Position numbers and translations under genes: made by a program
Shown here: positions 1 through 6,116 of the stretch, piece by piece
Layout: each line of letters begins with the position of its first letter
Numbering within the stretch: position 1 is the stretch's first letter
The notes under the pieces: model-generated
What the model was told of the DNA's origin: nothing
Database searches by the model: none
What the model saw: the letters and a program-made list of their open reading frames with translations, nothing else
Source: JAMLIN01 sp041676645
Lineage (GTDB): Bacteria > Pseudomonadota > Gammaproteobacteria > Burkholderiales > Burkholderiaceae_E
Direction: 5' to 3'
Length of the DNA stretch: 9,924 nucleotides
Assembly (NCBI GenBank): GCA_041676645.1
Contig: JBAYRO010000108.1
Location: 1-9,924, forward strand

Positions 1-1
1 C

Positions 2-70
2 TACATCCCGCCGGCCGATGCAGAGGCAGTCTACTATTCACAAATCCCGAGTCTCGCCCTCGCGGCCTGA
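2..70 (+). CDS. IS3-family transposase OrfB, C-terminal end only
   Basis: Only the last 22 codons and the TGA stop are present; the gene runs off the left edge. The frame begins Y-I-P-P-A-D-A-E-A-V-Y-Y, closely matching the (N)IPPAEAEAxYY signature near the C-terminus of IS3-family OrfB (DDE integrase) proteins. In full-length relatives this follows the WVDWFNxRRL region. The full protein would catalyse strand transfer of the IS as an OrfAB fusion made by programmed frameshifting. None of the catalytic DDE residues fall inside the window. The position directly before the terminal inverted repeat supports the call. The peptide is short, so a subgroup cannot be named. Confidence 0.72.
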   Translation, partial: YIPPADAEAVYYSQIPSLALAA

Positions 71-83
71 CTCACACCAACGA

Positions 84-109
84 GTCTCCGGGAAAGCCGG
101 GGCGGTTCA
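84..109. repeat. Terminal inverted repeat (right) of the IS3-family element
   Basis: The segment reads, on the minus strand from 109 inward, TGAACCGCCCCGG followed by a CTTTCCCGGAGAC block. This is the pattern of many IS3-family ends: a terminal TGA, then a C-rich block, then GGAGAC. The partner left repeat is outside the window, so the inner boundary at 84 is approximate. The outer boundary at 109 is inferred from the TGA end. Confidence 0.6.
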
Positions 110-190
110 GTCGCCTTCAACCAACTCCTCTTTGACCCAGCCGGGAAGAACTCTCCACTCCCAAGGCAACCCTTCGGCTGTCCGCTTCAT
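107..190 (-). pseudogene. Short reading frame apparently truncated by the IS insertion
   Basis: An ATG at 190 is preceded by GGGAGGG about eight bases upstream, a good ribosome binding site. The frame gives 27 codons beginning MKRTAEGLPWEWR. It stops at a TGA that is exactly the first three bases of the IS terminal repeat (109-107). This is what is expected if a longer gene was cut by the element. I do not recognise the family from so short a piece. The alternative is that the frame is chance sequence and the Shine-Dalgarno-like string is coincidental. If the other part of the gene exists, it should lie on the far side of the IS, outside the window. Confidence 0.35.
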
Positions 191-415
191 GACACACCCT
201 CCCAGAATTTCATGGTCGGGTCTGTGGCGCGTTGCTCGCGCACTCCATGCAGACCCATGGGCTACCATGGGGCGACTCACCTGCGCCCGGAAGTGGACAT
301 ACCGCCGATCCCCACAAGATCGACTTGGGCTACCAGAGCAAGTTGGGGGTGCAGATGGGGGTATCGCTACCAAAACCCCGCACAAATCCCCAATAAAATC
401 AGATACGTAGCTTAC
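110..415. other. Non-coding or eroded region between the IS and xth
   Basis: Apart from the truncated frame at 107-190, I see no convincing gene in these 306 bases. Composition is about 60% GC for most of it, below the flanking genes, and drops to roughly 42% over 361-420. It contains GCTACCA three times, two G-runs (344-349 and 357-361) and two nearby CCATGG palindromes. The AT-rich end next to xth contains TAAAAT at 394-399, a possible -10 hexamer, but no acceptable -35 hexamer at the right distance. The frame of xth stays open upstream to 212. However, that extension has no resemblance to exonuclease III, so I treat it as non-coding. Confidence 0.5.
259..372 (+). repeat. Three GCTACCA direct repeats
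   Basis: GCTACCA occurs at 261-267, 329-335 and 366-372. The first two copies are extended to GGGCTACCA. Repeat starts are 68 and 37 bp apart. Short spaced direct repeats near a mobile element can be arm-type integrase sites or leftovers of an attachment region, but there is no integrase gene or tRNA in the window to support that. Chance recurrence of a 7-mer is also possible. Confidence 0.3.
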
Positions 416-1195
416 ATGAAGCTTGCCACCTGGAACGTCAATTCCCTGCGGGTCCGCCTGCCGCATGTGCTCGGCTGGCTCGCGTCCAACCCGGTCGATG
501 TCCTCGCGATCCAGGAGACCAAGCTGGTCGATGACAAGTTTCCGGCAGACGAACTGCGGGAGATCGGCTATGGCGCCGTCTACAGCGGCCAGCCGACCTA
601 CAACGGCGTGGCCCTGCTGGGCCGGCTCGACACCGTCGGCGAAGCCGCCGACGTGCGCATCGGCAATCCGCTCTTTCCCGACGAACAGAAGCGCCTGATC
701 GCCGCGCGCTTCGATGGCATCGACGTCTACTGCGCCTATTTTCCGAACGGGCAGGCGCCCGATTCACCCAAGTTCACCTACAAGCTCGCCTGGATCGACG
801 CGCTCCTGGAGTGGCTGGCTTCGACGCGCGACCGCGCACCGCGCATCCTGCTGGGCGATTTCAATATCGCGCCCGAGGATCGCGATGTGCACGACCCCGC
901 GGCGTGGGCCGGCCAGATCCACTGCACCGAGCCGGAGCGCGAGCGCTTCCGCTCCCTGATCGACGCCGGTTTCGTCGACGCGTTTCGGCGCTTCGAGCAG
1001 CCCGAGCGCTCCTACTCGTGGTGGGACTACCGCATGCTCGCGTTCCGGCGCAACGCGGGCCTGCGCATCGACTTCGGCCTGGTCGACGAGCGCCTCGCCG
1101 ATCGCCTGCGCGGCTGCACCATCGACCGGGAGCCGCGCAAGCTCGAGAAGCCTTCGGACCATGCGCCGGTGATCGTCGAACTCGCGCCCGCCTAA
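416..1195 (+). CDS. xth: Exodeoxyribonuclease III (AP endonuclease)
   Basis: This 259-residue protein is an exonuclease III of the exonuclease-endonuclease-phosphatase fold. It cuts the backbone 5' to abasic sites in base-excision repair and degrades duplex DNA 3' to 5'. All hallmark residues are visible: N7 in the TWNVNSLR opening, metal-binding E34 in QETK, the YFPNG segment with Y108, D148 and N150 in LGDFN, D219 in RIDFG, and the terminal SDH triad end (D248, H249). Length matches the family (about 255-270). I start at the ATG at 416 because MKLATWNVNSLR is the conserved N-terminus; an in-frame ATG at 212 would add 68 unrelated residues. No strong Shine-Dalgarno sequence precedes the start. 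The stop TAA (1193-1195) overlaps the ntrC stop on the other strand. Beside ntrC is a frequent position for this gene in betaproteobacteria. Confidence 0.95.
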   Translation: MKLATWNVNSLRVRLPHVLGWLASNPVDVLAIQETKLVDDKFPADELREIGYGAVYSGQPTYNGVALLGRLDTVGEAADVRIGNPLFPDEQKRLIAARFDGIDVYCAYFPNGQAPDSPKFTYKLAWIDALLEWLASTRDRAPRILLGDFNIAPEDRDVHDPAAWAGQIHCTEPERERFRSLIDAGFVDAFRRFEQPERSYSWWDYRMLAFRRNAGLRIDFGLVDERLADRLRGCTIDREPRKLEKPSDHAPVIVELAPA

Positions 1196-2703
1196 TCCGG
1201 CTCCAGGCGCAGGTCCTGTATCTTGCGCGTAATCGTATTGCGCCCTATGCCCAGGCGGGTCGCCGCATCGATCCGACGGCCCCGGGTGTGACGTAGCGCG
1301 GCGCGAATCACCGTCGACTCGAACTGCCGGCAGAGGCGATCCATCAGGTCGCTCTCGCCGCCCTCGCGCGAGAGATCGCCCTGCGCGGCCAACATCGCAT
1401 CGACCTCCCGCTCGAGCAATTCCGCCCAGGCGCCGCCCGCCCCGATATCGCCCCCTCTGATATCCGTCGGCCCATCCGGGAAGGCCGCGACATCGGAACC
1501 CGTCGGCGCCGACACCGACACCGGGCCGGGGCTTGCGACATGCGCGAGCGACTCGCGAAGCTCCGGCGGCAGGTCCTTGGCATCGACCGTCTGGCTCGGC
1601 GACATCACGGTGAGCCAGTTGCAGACATTCTCGAGCTGGCGGACATTGCCCGGCCAGGCGAAGGCCTGCATCGCCTCGAGCGCGCCACGGCTCAGCCGCT
1701 TGGGATCGCCCCCCAGCTCGAGCGCGCTCTTGTGCATGAAATGGCGCGCCAGCAGCGCGATGTCCTCGACGCGCTCGCGCAGCGGCGGCAGCCGCAGGCG
1801 GATCACATTGAGCCGATGGAAAAGATCCTCGCGGAACAGGCCCTGCCGGACACGATCCTCGAGATCCTGATGGGTCGCGGCGATGACCCGGGCCTTCGAC
1901 TGTATCGGCTGCTGGCCGCCGACCCGATAGAACTGCCCATCGGAGAGCACCCTCAGGAGCCGCGTCTGCAGTTCGGCCGGCATGTCGCCGATCTCGTCGA
2001 GAAACAGCGTGCCGCCATCGGCCTGCTCGAAGCGGCCGCGACGCATCTGCTGGGCGCCGGTGAAGGAGCCGCGTTCATGGCCGAACAATTCGGACTCGAG
2101 CAGGTCGCGCGGAATCGCCGCCGTGTTGAGCGCAACGAAGGGATGCGCTGCGCGCTGGCTGTGCCGGTGCAGGGCGCGGGCGACCAACTCCTTTCCCGAA
2201 CCCGATTCACCAGTCACCAGCACGGTGACGTTCGACTGGGACAGCCGGCCGATCGCGCGGAACACCTCCTGCATCGCCGCCGCCTGGCCGAGCATGTCCA
2301 GCCCGCCGCGCGCCTGCTCGTCGGGTCCGGGCGCCAGCGTGTGCTCGTCGACCGCCCTGCGGATCAGATCCAGTGCACCCTGGACGTCGAAGGGCTTGGG
2401 CAGGTACTCGAAGGCGCCGCCCTGGAAGGCCGATACCGCGCTCTCGAGATCGGAGAAGGCGGTCATGATGATCACCGGCAGTTCCGGCCAGCGCTCCTTC
2501 ATCATGGCGAGCAGTTCGATGCCGTTCTCGCCCGGCATCCGGATGTCGCAGACCAGCGCGCGCGGCTGCTCCCGCTCCAGCGCCGCGAGGGACTCGCGCG
2601 CCGAGGCGAAGGCCCTCACCCCGAAGCCCGCGCGCTGCAGCGCCCGCTCGAGCACCCATCGTATCGACTGGTCGTCATCGACGATCCATACGGAATCGTT
2701 CAC
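1192..2703 (-). CDS. ntrC: Nitrogen regulation response regulator NtrC (NR(I)), sigma-54 activator
   Basis: This 503-residue bacterial enhancer-binding protein, when phosphorylated by NtrB under nitrogen limitation, activates sigma-54 promoters such as glnA. The receiver domain (about 1-120) has the acidic triplet D9-D11, phospho-acceptor D53, T81 and K103. The AAA+ domain has Walker A GESGSGKE (165-172), the sigma-54-contact loop GSFTGA (212-217), Walker B LFLDE (D236, E237) and WPGNVRQLEN (350-359). A Fis-type helix-turn-helix occupies about 475-499. The linker at about 389-445 is rich in Gly, Pro and Ala, making the protein longer than the roughly 470 residues of the E. coli homologue. The start codon is GTG at 2703, preceded by GGGGAG, and the gene lies 42 bp after ntrB. 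The loop has Ser instead of the more usual Ala (GAFTGA). Its stop overlaps that of xth. Confidence 0.96.
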   Translation of the reverse strand: MNDSVWIVDDDQSIRWVLERALQRAGFGVRAFASARESLAALEREQPRALVCDIRMPGENGIELLAMMKERWPELPVIIMTAFSDLESAVSAFQGGAFEYLPKPFDVQGALDLIRRAVDEHTLAPGPDEQARGGLDMLGQAAAMQEVFRAIGRLSQSNVTVLVTGESGSGKELVARALHRHSQRAAHPFVALNTAAIPRDLLESELFGHERGSFTGAQQMRRGRFEQADGGTLFLDEIGDMPAELQTRLLRVLSDGQFYRVGGQQPIQSKARVIAATHQDLEDRVRQGLFREDLFHRLNVIRLRLPPLRERVEDIALLARHFMHKSALELGGDPKRLSRGALEAMQAFAWPGNVRQLENVCNWLTVMSPSQTVDAKDLPPELRESLAHVASPGPVSVSAPTGSDVAAFPDGPTDIRGGDIGAGGAWAELLEREVDAMLAAQGDLSREGGESDLMDRLCRQFESTVIRAALRHTRGRRIDAATRLGIGRNTITRKIQDLRLEPD

Positions 2704-2745
2704 CTGTTCAGCTCCCCCGCTGTCCGGTCCAGCCGGCGCCCCGGC

Positions 2746-3816
2746 TCAGGCCAGCGGCAACAACATGCGAAAGTCGGTGCGCCCGGGCCTGCTCTCGCAA
2801 TCGATCAGGCCACCGTGCTGCTGCACGAAGGCCTGGGCGATCGACAGGCCGAGGCCGGTGCCGCCGTCCCGTCCCGACACCAGCGGAAAGAACACCCGCT
2901 CGCGAATTTCCTCCGGGATGCCGGGCCCGTCGTCGATCACATGCAATTCCAGTGCCAGTTTGCTCGGCTTGCGATCGATCGTCACCTGCCGGGCGATGCG
3001 GGTGCGCAGCTCCACGAGGCCCTTGCCACCCATGGCCTGCGCCGCATTGCGCACCAGGTTGAGCAGCGCCTGGATCAGCTGCTCGCGGTCGCCGGTGAAC
3101 TCGGGCAGGCTCGCATCGTAGTCGCGGCGAATTTCGAGCGAATCGGGGAACTCGGCCTGGACGACGATACGGACCCGTTCGCAGACCTCGTGGATATTCA
3201 CCGATGCGAGTCGCCGCGGCTCGCGATGCGGCGCCAGCAGCCGGTCGACGAGCGCCTGAAGCCGGTCGGCCTCCTTGATGATCACCTGGGTGTACTCGCG
3301 CAGCTCGAGCGAATCGAGTTCCAGCTCGAGCAGTTGCGCCGCACCGCGCAGCCCGCCGAGCGGGTTCTTGATCTCGTGCGCCAGATTGCGCACCAGCTCC
3401 CGGTTGGCCTCGGCCGAACCAAGCAGGTGCGCCTCCCGCTCCTGCCGGTGGCGGTGATCGATCTCGCGGAACTCGAGCAGCATCGCACCCAGCGACTCGT
3501 CGACCGGCACCGCGGTGGCCTGCAACTCGAGCGTGCCGTGGCCGGGACGCTCGAGCGTCATCTCGGTGCGCACCTCCTCGAAGCGATTCGATACCGCCTC
3601 GGCCAGCAGGGCATCGATCGCCCGACCGTCGGCGAAGATCGCGGAGAAGCGCTCTGCCGCATGCAGGCGCCAGGAGATCTCGAACAGCTGTTCGGCGGCG
3701 AGGTTCATGTAGGCCGCGCAGCCTCGTGCATCGAGCAGCACCACGGCGCTGGCGAGAAGATCCAGCCCGGCCAGGCGTGACTCGGGATCGTGCCGGCGCT
3801 CAGCGCGGCAAGGCAT
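2746..3816 (-). CDS. ntrB: Nitrogen regulation sensor histidine kinase NtrB (NR(II))
   Basis: This is a 356-residue cytoplasmic histidine kinase/phosphatase, with no membrane segments. It phosphorylates NtrC when nitrogen is short and dephosphorylates it when a PII protein is bound. An N-terminal PAS-like domain spans about 15-100. The H-box NLAHEIKNPLGG carries phospho-acceptor H147, the N-box is NLVRNAAQA (253-261), G1 is DDGPGI (295-300) and G2 is GGTGLGL (318-324). This order and length are normal for NtrB (also called GlnL). The chosen ATG at 3816 overlaps the end of the DUF4124 gene by 17 bases, suggesting translational coupling. The Shine-Dalgarno sequence is weak (GGCGCGAGA), so the exact start is less sure than the gene identity. 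The downstream partner ntrC follows 42 bp later in the same operon. Confidence 0.95.
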   Translation of the reverse strand: MPCRAERRHDPESRLAGLDLLASAVVLLDARGCAAYMNLAAEQLFEISWRLHAAERFSAIFADGRAIDALLAEAVSNRFEEVRTEMTLERPGHGTLELQATAVPVDESLGAMLLEFREIDHRHRQEREAHLLGSAEANRELVRNLAHEIKNPLGGLRGAAQLLELELDSLELREYTQVIIKEADRLQALVDRLLAPHREPRRLASVNIHEVCERVRIVVQAEFPDSLEIRRDYDASLPEFTGDREQLIQALLNLVRNAAQAMGGKGLVELRTRIARQVTIDRKPSKLALELHVIDDGPGIPEEIRERVFFPLVSGRDGGTGLGLSIAQAFVQQHGGLIDCESRPGRTDFRMLLPLA

Positions 3817-4309
3817 CGATCTCGCGCCGGATCGACGCGACGTTGGCCTCCGCCCTGGTGATGTCGACCTTCAGTCTTTCGACCCGGTCGAGGTATTTCT
3901 GGTAGTTGCGCTCGCTGCCCAGCCGGTCGGGCTCACCATCCTTGTACTCGGCCTCGAGGGCGGCCAGCCGCTCCTCCGCCTTGCCCAGCTCGCGCTTGAG
4001 GATCTGGCGACGTTCTTCATCGCGGGCGCGCTGGGTCGAGGAATCGACCCGGGGAAATTCCTGCCGGGGCTGGGCGCGAGGCGTCGGCGTCGATGTGGCC
4101 GCCGGCGGCGCCGGAATCGTCGTCAGGCTCGGCAGCTCGACCTGGCGGCAGTCCTTGCGGTCGCGATCCGGCCGGGTATTGCTGTACTCCACGATACCGT
4201 CGGGGTTCTCGCAGCGCCAGATCTGCGCCTGTGCGGGAGCGCACCAGAGCAGGGCGCAGGTGGCTGCCAGCGCAGCAGCGCGTATCCGGGTCAGTTCGAA
4301 GCCGATCAT
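3800..4309 (-). CDS. Exported DUF4124-domain protein with C-terminal coiled coil
   Basis: This is a 169-residue protein of unknown function. It begins with a positively charged start, a hydrophobic run (about 11-23) and an AQA cleavage motif after which the mature protein would start QIWRCENPDG. The DUF4124 pattern is seen in the first 35 or so mature residues (IWRC..PDGIVEYSN, then a second Cys in RKDCRQVEL); the two cysteines could form a periplasmic disulfide. A Pro/Thr/Ala-rich linker (about 66-82) follows, then a charged Glu/Arg/Lys segment (about 93-166) with coiled-coil character. A clear GAGGA ribosome site lies seven bases before the ATG. The gene sits between glnA and ntrB and overlaps ntrB by 17 bases, so it is probably co-transcribed with ntrBC. 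DUF4124 proteins are known at this place in betaproteobacteria, but no role in nitrogen sensing is shown. Confidence 0.85.
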   Translation of the reverse strand: MIGFELTRIRAAALAATCALLWCAPAQAQIWRCENPDGIVEYSNTRPDRDRKDCRQVELPSLTTIPAPPAATSTPTPRAQPRQEFPRVDSSTQRARDEERRQILKRELGKAEERLAALEAEYKDGEPDRLGSERNYQKYLDRVERLKVDITRAEANVASIRREIDALPR

Positions 4310-4386
4310 GCTTTCTTCCTCACGCTGCGCAGTTTACCCGCCAAAGCGTCCGTCGCAATCAGCACAACAGGCAGGACAAACCCCGC

Positions 4387-4420
4387 TAAAACGACAAGGG
4401 GTGCCGCTTCGGCACCCCCT
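4387..4420 (-). terminator. Rho-independent terminator after glnA
   Basis: Read on the minus strand, GGGGTGCCG (4418-4410) can pair perfectly with CGGCACCCC (4406-4398) around a three-base loop AAG. This 9-bp GC-rich stem is followed by TTGTCGTTTT, a moderate T-tract. It starts about 25 bp after the glnA stop and about 80 bp before the DUF4124 gene. It should end most glnA transcripts and reduce read-through into ntrBC. Confidence 0.8.
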
Positions 4421-4442
4421 CGTTCCGAAGGCCCGTGGCCGA

Positions 4443-5855
4443 TCAGAGCGAATAGTACATGTCGAACTCGCACGGATGCGTCGCCATCCGGAACCGGGTG
4501 ACCTCGCCCATCTTCAGCTCGATGTAGGCATCGATCAGCGAATCGCTGAACACGCCGCCCCGCGTGAGGAAATCGCGATCGCGATCGAGCGCCTCCAGCG
4601 CCATGTCGAGCGAACTGGCGACCGTGGGGATCTTCTTGCCCTCTTCCGGCGGCAGATCGTAGAGGTTCTTGTCGGCCGCCTCGCCCGGATGGATCTTGTT
4701 CTGGATCCCGTCGATCCCCGCCATCAGCATCGCCGAGAAGGCCAGGTAGGGATTGGCGCTGGGGTCCGGGAAACGGATCTCGATGCGCCGCCCCTTGGGA
4801 TCGGTCACGTGCGGGATCCGGATCGAGGCCGAGCGATTGCGCGCCGAATACGCCAGCATGACCGGCGCCTCGAAACCCGGGACCAGGCGCTTGTAGGAGT
4901 TGGTGCCCGGATTGGTGATCGCGTTCAGGGCCCGGGCGTGCTTGATGATGCCACCGATGTAGTACAGCGCGAGATCCGACAGCCCGGCGTACTTGTCGCC
5001 GGCGAACAGGTTCTCCCCGCCCTTCCAGATCGACTGGTGGCAGTGCATGCCCGAACCGTTGTCGCCGACCACGGGCTTGGGCATGAAGGTCGCCGTCTTG
5101 CCGTAGCTGTGCGCCACGTTGTGCACCACGTATTTCAGGCGCTGGGTCCAGTCGGCGCGGGTGACGAGCTCTGCGAAGCGGGTGCCGATCTCGCACTGGC
5201 CGGCGCCGGCCACCTCATGATGATGGACCTCGACCGGCACGCCCATCTGCTCGAGGATCAGGCACATCTCCGAGCGCATGTCCTGCAGCGAATCGACCGG
5301 CGGGACCGGAAAGTAGCCCCCCTTCACCGTGGGACGATGAGCGAGATTCCCTCCCTCGAACTCCTTGCCGGTGGACCAGGATGCCTCCTCGCTGTTGATC
5401 CGGAAAAAGGCCCCGCCCATCTCGTTGCCCCAGGTCACCGAATCGAACACGAAGAACTCGGGCTCGGGACCGAAATAGGCGGTATCGCCGATTCCGCTGG
5501 ACTTCAGGTAGGCCTCGGCGCGCCGCGCGAGCGAGCGCGGATCGCGCTCGTAGCCCTTGCCGTCCGAGGGCTCGACCACATCGCAGGTCAGCAGCAGCGT
5601 CGATTCCTCCCGGAAGGGATCCATCACGGCACTGGCCGGATCCGGAACCAGGAGCATGTCGGAGGCCTCGATGCCCTTCCAGCCGGCGATCGAGGAGCCA
5701 TCGAAAGCATGGCCCGAACCGAACTTGTCCTCATCGAACTGCGAGACCGGTATCGAGACGTGCTGTTCCTTGCCCCGGGTGTCGGTGAACCGGAAATCGA
5801 TGAACTTGACCTCGTTGTCCGAGATCATCTTGATGACTTCCTTGGCCGTGGCCAT
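4443..5855 (-). CDS. glnA: Glutamine synthetase, type I (GlnA)
   Basis: This 470-residue dodecameric enzyme makes glutamine from glutamate, ammonia and ATP, the main entry for ammonium at low concentration. The beta-grasp motif AFDGSSIAGWKGI is at 50-62. Metal-binding E131 and E133 lie in GPEPEFFVFD, and the ATP/metal site is GSGMHCHQSIWKGG (267-280). The glutamate flap region NPGTNSYKRLVPG is at 315-327, with RSASIRIP at 341-348. The adenylylation site is Y399 in NLYDLPPEE, so activity is expected to be controlled by GlnE as in other proteobacterial GSI-beta enzymes. Length matches E. coli GlnA (469). An AGGAG site precedes the ATG at 5855 by about nine bases. A sigma-54 promoter and NtrC sites lie upstream, and a terminator lies downstream. 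Confidence 0.98.
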   Translation of the reverse strand: MATAKEVIKMISDNEVKFIDFRFTDTRGKEQHVSIPVSQFDEDKFGSGHAFDGSSIAGWKGIEASDMLLVPDPASAVMDPFREESTLLLTCDVVEPSDGKGYERDPRSLARRAEAYLKSSGIGDTAYFGPEPEFFVFDSVTWGNEMGGAFFRINSEEASWSTGKEFEGGNLAHRPTVKGGYFPVPPVDSLQDMRSEMCLILEQMGVPVEVHHHEVAGAGQCEIGTRFAELVTRADWTQRLKYVVHNVAHSYGKTATFMPKPVVGDNGSGMHCHQSIWKGGENLFAGDKYAGLSDLALYYIGGIIKHARALNAITNPGTNSYKRLVPGFEAPVMLAYSARNRSASIRIPHVTDPKGRRIEIRFPDPSANPYLAFSAMLMAGIDGIQNKIHPGEAADKNLYDLPPEEGKKIPTVASSLDMALEALDRDRDFLTRGGVFSDSLIDAYIELKMGEVTRFRMATHPCEFDMYYSL

Positions 5856-5976
5856 GAGCGACTTCTCCTGGGTTGCCGAGCGGGACTCGGATTGGGTTGC
5901 GACCGGACGAACCGGCTCTCGCGCGTTGGCCGATTCTCGGGGTTTTCGTGATCACCGGCAACGCAGCAGGGGTAAT

Positions 5977-5992
5977 AGCAGTTTCCATGCCA
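5977..5992 (-). promoter_or_regulatory. Sigma-54 (-24/-12) promoter of glnA
   Basis: The minus strand reads TGGCATGGAAACTGCT. It has the invariant GG (5991-5990) and GC (5979-5978) separated by exactly 10 bases. Against the consensus TGGCAC-N5-TTGC it differs at two positions (T for the last C of the -24 box, C for the first T of the -12 box). The start site would be near 5966, giving a leader of about 110 nt. With NtrC dyads upstream this matches the known design of glnAp2-type promoters. Confidence 0.75.
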
Positions 5993-6072
5993 TCACCCAG
6001 CCGGCGGACCGCGCCCGCCCGCAGGCGCTTCGGCCCGTGTCCAGGAGTCCGTCGCCATGGGCCGGGCGCCGG

Positions 6073-6105
6073 CGCACCATTGCAGGGCGCCCCTCGATGG
6101 GGCGC
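6073..6105. promoter_or_regulatory. Weaker NtrC-like dyads next to the main enhancer
   Basis: Two overlapping candidates are visible. Bases 6087-6105, GCGCCCCTCGATGGGGCGC, form a perfect 7-5-7 inverted repeat and match the NtrC dyad at 8 of 12 positions. Its centre is 29 bp, about three helical turns, from the strong site, close to the spacing of paired NtrC sites in enteric glnA. Bases 6073-6089, CGCACCATTGCAGGGCG, also match at 8 of 12, with the better half CGCACC. Either could be the second site for cooperative NtrC binding. The perfect palindrome could alternatively be an RNA hairpin ending the upstream gene, but no T-tract follows it. Confidence 0.45.
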
Positions 6106-6116
6106 GCCAGGAATGA

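Larger units (their letters stand above)
1..109 (+). mobile_element. Right end of an IS3-family insertion sequence (partial)
   Basis: The window opens inside an insertion sequence. Bases 2-70 encode a peptide ending like IS3-family OrfB transposases. About 14 bp after its stop begins a typical IS3-type terminal repeat ending in GGGGCGGTTCA at base 109, which read inward is TGAACCGCCCC. A short gap between the transposase stop and the terminal repeat is normal for this family. The left end and most of orfA/orfB lie outside the window, so completeness and activity cannot be judged. IS3-family elements usually make 3-5 bp target duplications, so the duplicate would begin with GTC at 110. Family assignment rests on the peptide and repeat pattern recalled from known elements. 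Confidence 0.75.

Noticed and set aside
132..137. TTGACC as a -35 hexamer of an outward promoter near the IS end
   Set aside because: No -10 hexamer occurs 16-18 bases downstream, so there is no support for an IS-driven promoter toward xth.
212..415. In-frame N-terminal extension of xth by 68 residues
   Set aside because: Exonuclease III proteins begin at MKLATWNVNSLR. The extension has no family resemblance, and the stretch includes an AT-rich promoter-like segment.
1540..3780. Very long open frame (about 746 codons) on the plus strand across ntrC and ntrB
   Set aside because: It is exactly antisense to two genes with full sets of family motifs. High GC content removes stop codons from the complementary frame. 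Its peptide is rich in Arg, Gln, His and Leu and shows no family pattern.
4328..4343. Sigma-54-like element TGGCGGGTAAACTGCG upstream of the DUF4124 gene
   Set aside because: GG-N10-GC spacing is correct, but the -24 box lacks the AC and the predicted start near 4317 would fall inside the ribosome binding site of the gene. Probably chance.
3906..5951. Long open frame on the plus strand across the DUF4124 gene and glnA
   Set aside because: It is the mirror of glnA codon bias. The composition is typical of antisense frames and no motif or ribosome site supports it.
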